Shown: positions 60,936 to 64,000 of the stretch, piece after piece
Numbering within the stretch: the stretch's first letter is position 1
Layout: every line of letters begins with the position of its first letter
Translations under genes and position numbers: made by a program
Origin: JAHIKV01 sp963733145
GTDB lineage: Bacteria; Planctomycetota; Planctomycetia; Pirellulales; Thermoguttaceae
Assembly (NCBI GenBank): GCA_963733145.1
Contig: CAVTCJ010000015.1
Location: forward strand, 124,001-188,000
Direction of reading: 5' to 3'
Length of the DNA: 64,000 bases
The notes under the pieces: generated by a model
What the model saw: only the letters and a program-made list of their open reading frames with translations
Told to the model about the DNA's origin: nothing
Database searches by the model: none

Positions 60936-61020
60936 CACAATAACAATATTGACAACATAGGCAAATGTATATCTTTATCGGGCGTGTCAGGGCGATTGAT
61001 GCCATAGGTTACCGAACCAG

Positions 61021-62355
61021 TTACTTGTAGTGATACCCCAGCACGCGCCAGCGGTTGTCGCCGTTGAGCATCAAGGTGACCACTTCGGCGGCCGGGGATT
61101 TGTGCTCGAACGAGGTCGCGTATTCGATGACCACGTACTGGCCGTCGGGGGCGTCGGGGATCGAGCGGGTGTATTTTTCGCCGAGCATCTTCCGCGATTT
61201 GACCGCCCCCAGCGGTTTGCGCGTGTCGCTCAGCGACTTGATGAACTCCCGCCGGTCGGTGATGACGTTCAAGCGTTCGGCGGCGGTTTCCCAGGCCCGC
61301 AGGTATTGCTGCCGATCGATCAGATCGAGCCACTGCGTGGCGGCGTCGAGGGCCTGCCGCTGATATTCGTCGATCATTTTAGTGACTTCCGGGGCGGGGC
61401 GCGGGGCGGGCTTTGCCGCGGCGGGCCGGCCGCCCAGGTTCGGCTTCAGCAGCAGCGTCGTCGGCGTGCCCGGCGGGGGAAGATGCTCCTTGAAGGCCTC
61501 GAACGATCGGGCTTCGATCGCCCCGTAGCTGCGGATCGGCAGGTCGAGCATGGCGTCGGGCAAGTTCAGCACGCAGATCAGCGCGCCGTAATTGGCCTGG
61601 TAGTATTCCTGGCCGGTCTCCTCGTTTTTCACGAAGTAGCTGCCGGCGAAGACCCAGTTGGTGTCCAGCTCTTTCTTCGTCTGGATGTTGCGGATCCAAT
61701 GCTGGGCGGGCGCCGCCTGGACCTTGCCGTCCTTGTCCTTCCAACGGACTTCGATGGCGATTTCCGTGCCCGCCGGCGGGACGAAACGCGGATTGAAGCG
61801 CACGGGATGGCCCGGCTTGGCGCCGAGCCGCATCAATCCGGCGTGAACGATAAAGGGCGTCACGTTGACCGTGACCACCGACTCGTAGGCCCTGGTTGCG
61901 TTGGAGGCGAAGAACTCCAGGGGATAGCCCGCCTGGCAGACCTCGCCGAGCAACACGACCTGCTTGTCCTTCATGTCGATCCAGACCGGCTCGGTTGGCG
62001 AGAGGGCGGTGAGTTGTTCGGGATGGTCGACCAGCGGCGCGCCGAGGTCGCGGGGCTTGTTCTCCGCGTCAACCGCCGCTTCGGTCACCAGCTTATCGGG
62101 ATCGACGCCCGGTTTGGCCGCCGATTTCTTCGGCTTGACGGCCGGCTGGGCCGGGGTTTTTGCCGGCTGCGATTCGTGAGATTCGGCTGACGGTTTGGCT
62201 TCCGGCTTGACTGCGGAAGGGGTTTGTTTCGGCGACGGCTCGTTCTGTTTCGGCTTGGTTTCGGACGATGGACAACCGCAGAGAACGACGGCGACGGCAA
62301 GCAAACACACTCCCGCGGTAACGCGCAACCCCTGGGCGATGGTCGGTATCTTCAT
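61021..62355 (-). CDS. Lipoprotein with YdjY-like and DUF4019-like domains
   Basis: 444 aa. Lipobox signal VCLLAVAVVLCGCPSSE. Residues about 25-85 form a Lys/Pro/Ser/Ala linker. A YdjY-like domain follows (QVVLLGEVCQAGYPLEFFAS, VTPFIVHAGLMRLGAKPGHP, YQANYGALICVLNLPDAMLD). After a proline linker comes a DUF4019-like domain (LDAATQWLDLIDRQQYLRAW, EFIKSLSDTRKPLGAVKSRK, DGQYVVIEYATSFEHKSPAA). Anchored to a membrane facing the periplasm; function unknown. ATG 62355 is chosen because the signal peptide starts there. Confidence 0.78.
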   Translation of the reverse strand: MKIPTIAQGLRVTAGVCLLAVAVVLCGCPSSETKPKQNEPSPKQTPSAVKPEAKPSAESHESQPAKTPAQPAVKPKKSAAKPGVDPDKLVTEAAVDAENKPRDLGAPLVDHPEQLTALSPTEPVWIDMKDKQVVLLGEVCQAGYPLEFFASNATRAYESVVTVNVTPFIVHAGLMRLGAKPGHPVRFNPRFVPPAGTEIAIEVRWKDKDGKVQAAPAQHWIRNIQTKKELDTNWVFAGSYFVKNEETGQEYYQANYGALICVLNLPDAMLDLPIRSYGAIEARSFEAFKEHLPPPGTPTTLLLKPNLGGRPAAAKPAPRPAPEVTKMIDEYQRQALDAATQWLDLIDRQQYLRAWETAAERLNVITDRREFIKSLSDTRKPLGAVKSRKMLGEKYTRSIPDAPDGQYVVIEYATSFEHKSPAAEVVTLMLNGDNRWRVLGYHYK

Positions 62356-62392
62356 GATTTTGACCTTTTCGAGTAAGTATCTGTTGCGAAGA

Positions 62393-62476
62393 GTAGGGTG
62401 GGACAAGCTTTAGCGCGGTCCCACCACGGTATTCCCGGTTATTGGTGGGACCGCGCTAAAGCTTGTCCCACCCTAC
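62393..62476. repeat. GGTGGGACAAGC palindrome, copy 3
   Basis: Inverted repeat in the 362-bp gap before the protease gene; both arms carry the AAGCTTTAGCGCGGTCCC variant. The rest of the gap is AT-richer and shows no gene. Confidence 0.88.
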
Positions 62477-62717
62477 GCTCCCACCCGGCACGCATTTCCG
62501 CGACAGTAACGAGTAAAAAGAGGTATAAACCGTTTCAATCATTCTAATCGGGGGCGGAAAAACGACAAGACGGATGTAAATGTCTGTATACTTGCAATTG
62601 CCGGAAAAATCTGCAAGACTTAACTGTTTACGGCAACTTACCCAAAAGCCCGCGCAAATATGCCTGCGGACGGCTGGCCACACCCCCTTTACCCCCCCTT
62701 ATGCCGGGACCCCTCCC

Positions 62718-64000
62718 ATGAATCGTCGTTTATTGTTGCAGTCGTATCGTACAAATCGGTTTTTCATCGCGGTAGTGTTCGGATCGTCGTTGGTTTTCTG
62801 CGGTGCTTTATCGGCGGCCGAGTCGCCCGCGGCCGTCGATGCGGCTGCCCGCGCGGAAATCGAGCCGGCCATCCAGAAAGTCTATCCGGCTCTGGTGCGG
62901 ATATACGTGGTCTCGGAGGAGCCCAGCGGCGGCCGGATGGAACGGCAGCGGGCGTCGGGCAGCGGCGTCATCATCTCCTCCGACGGCTACATCGTCACCA
63001 ATCACCACGTGGCCGGCGATGCGGTGCGAATCACCTGCACGCTCTCCGACGGCGAGGAGGTCGAGGCCAAGCTGATCGGCACCGATCCGCTGGGCGATCT
63101 GGCAGTGGTGAAGCTCAAGCTGGACACGCGCAAGGACCCTAAAAAGCCGCTGGCCGTGGCCAAGTGGGGCGATTCCGACAAGCTGAAGGTCGGCGACGTG
63201 GTGCTGGCAATGGGCAGCCCGATGGCCGTTTCACAATCGGTCACCCGCGGCATCGTCAGCAACGTGCAGATGATTATGCCCCGGGCGTTGGGCGGACAAT
63301 TCCGCCTCGACGGCGAGGACGTGGGTCAGATCGTCCGCTGGATCGGGCACGACGCCGTGATCTTCGGCGGAAACAGCGGCGGTCCGCTGGTCAACCTGGA
63401 CGGCGAAATCGTGGGCATCAACGAGATCGGTCTCGGCTCGCTCGGCGGCGCCATCCCCAGCAACCTGGCCAAGGAGTTGGTCAAGCAACTGATCCGGGAC
63501 GGACACGTCACCCGCAGTTGGATCGGCATCGAGTTTCAGCCCCGCCTAAAGAGCGACAAACACGAGGCGGGAGCCTTGGTGGCGGGCGTGGTCCAGGGTT
63601 CCCCGGCCGAGAAGGCCGGGGTCCGCGCCGGCGACCTGGTAATCCGCTATCGGGGCCAACCGGTCAACGTCGAATTGCCCGAGCAGCTTCCCTTGCTCAA
63701 CCAGCGCGTTTTCGCCACTCCGGTGGGCGAAGACGTCGAGATCGTCTATCTCCGCGACGGCAAGGAGGAGACCGCCCGGGTGAAGACCGACTCGCTCCAG
63801 CGGGCCCTGGGCGACCCGCACGAACTGAAGGCCTGGGGCATCGCGGTCCGCGACATCACGCGGATGATGGCCCTCGAACGCCATCGCCAGGACACCCGCG
63901 GCGTGCTGGTCAATTCGGTCCGCGGCGGCGGCGGAGCGGCCACCGCCAAACTGCCCATCCGACACGAGGATATCATCCTTCAGGTCGCCGGAAAGCCCGT
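62718..64000 (+). CDS. HtrA/DegP-like serine protease with PDZ domain (3' truncated by window edge)
   Basis: At least 427 aa, open to the right edge. Signal peptide FFIAVVFGSSLVFCGALSAA. S1C protease domain with intact triad: His in GYIVTNHHVAGDAV, Asp in GTDPLGDLAVVKLKL, Ser in VIFGGNSGGPLVNLDGEIVG. The oxyanion-loop region has a planctomycete-like insert (MIMPRALGGQFRLDGEDVG). A PDZ domain follows (AGVVQGSPAEKAGVRAGDLV then IRYRGQPVNVE), and a second PDZ appears to begin near the end (RGVLVNSVRGGGGAATAKLP). Periplasmic quality-control protease by homology. Confidence 0.92.
   Translation, partial: MNRRLLLQSYRTNRFFIAVVFGSSLVFCGALSAAESPAAVDAAARAEIEPAIQKVYPALVRIYVVSEEPSGGRMERQRASGSGVIISSDGYIVTNHHVAGDAVRITCTLSDGEEVEAKLIGTDPLGDLAVVKLKLDTRKDPKKPLAVAKWGDSDKLKVGDVVLAMGSPMAVSQSVTRGIVSNVQMIMPRALGGQFRLDGEDVGQIVRWIGHDAVIFGGNSGGPLVNLDGEIVGINEIGLGSLGGAIPSNLAKELVKQLIRDGHVTRSWIGIEFQPRLKSDKHEAGALVAGVVQGSPAEKAGVRAGDLVIRYRGQPVNVELPEQLPLLNQRVFATPVGEDVEIVYLRDGKEETARVKTDSLQRALGDPHELKAWGIAVRDITRMMALERHRQDTRGVLVNSVRGGGGAATAKLPIRHEDIILQVAGKP

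Overview
The window is GC-rich chromosomal DNA of a planctomycete, probably of the Pirellulales type. The evidence is family content: a DUF1559 prepilin-like protein with its small lipoprotein partner, a DUF1570 metallopeptidase-like protein, DUF3467, a GldA/permease-GldG fusion/DUF4340 operon, a secreted squalene-cyclase-repeat protein, and many lone genes separated by palindromic repeats. No rRNA, tRNA, CRISPR array or replication origin was seen.

Layout. 1-8463: addB (cut by the left edge), addA and cca in one + strand run, then a small coiled-coil gene and, on the - strand, a membrane HExxH protein and a TPR protein. 8989-15878: DUF1570 protein, coiled-coil protein, lone groES, squalene-cyclase-repeat protein, mazEF-like toxin-antitoxin, nitroreductase, UDP-sugar pyrophosphorylase. 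15926-25137 (- strand): small membrane protein; ABC ATPase, GldG-permease fusion and DUF4340 operon; alpha/beta hydrolase; lipoprotein; DUF1559 protein. 25231-28433: a regulatory region with a sigma-54 promoter pointing at DUF1559 and two perfect 17-bp palindromes, then a divergent histidine kinase and NtrC-type activator. 28531-31516: nuclease-fold protein, thioesterase, complete IS3-type element with 4-bp target duplication. 31560-42147: unknown secreted protein, MscS/MscK channel, higBA, double-GNAT fusion, retropepsin-like protease, family 2 glycosyltransferase. 42402-53322: LptF/LptG-like permease, dihydrolipoamide acyltransferase (E2) and dihydrolipoamide dehydrogenase (E3), DUF3467, Wza-like export lipoprotein, Pro-rich protein, response regulator with a beta-helix protein, macro domain, HMA-DsrE fusion. 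53656-64000: uvrA, an island bounded by perfect 26-bp inverted repeats and carrying a REP-associated tyrosine transposase (RAYT), a truncated PAS protein, a GspF/PilC-like protein, a radical SAM remnant, a YdjY/DUF4019 lipoprotein, and an HtrA-like protease cut by the right edge.

Two features dominate. First, at least ten families of short palindromes are scattered through the intergenic spaces. Some sit inside others, and several lie in frame inside real genes (addB, addA, the DUF1570 gene, the DUF1559 gene, the E2 gene, the GNAT fusion, uvrA). The RAYT island at 56705-58368 is the natural candidate for an enzyme moving at least one family: it has perfect 26-bp ends, an internal duplication of the RAYT 3' end, and both flanking genes now stop inside its ends. 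Second, about fourteen single-base indels, many in short G/C runs, break otherwise intact genes including addA, addB and uvrA. I read most of these as uncorrected sequencing errors and have annotated the genes as frameshifted CDS, not as pseudogenes. All function calls come from reading translated sequence by eye; no database search was run.
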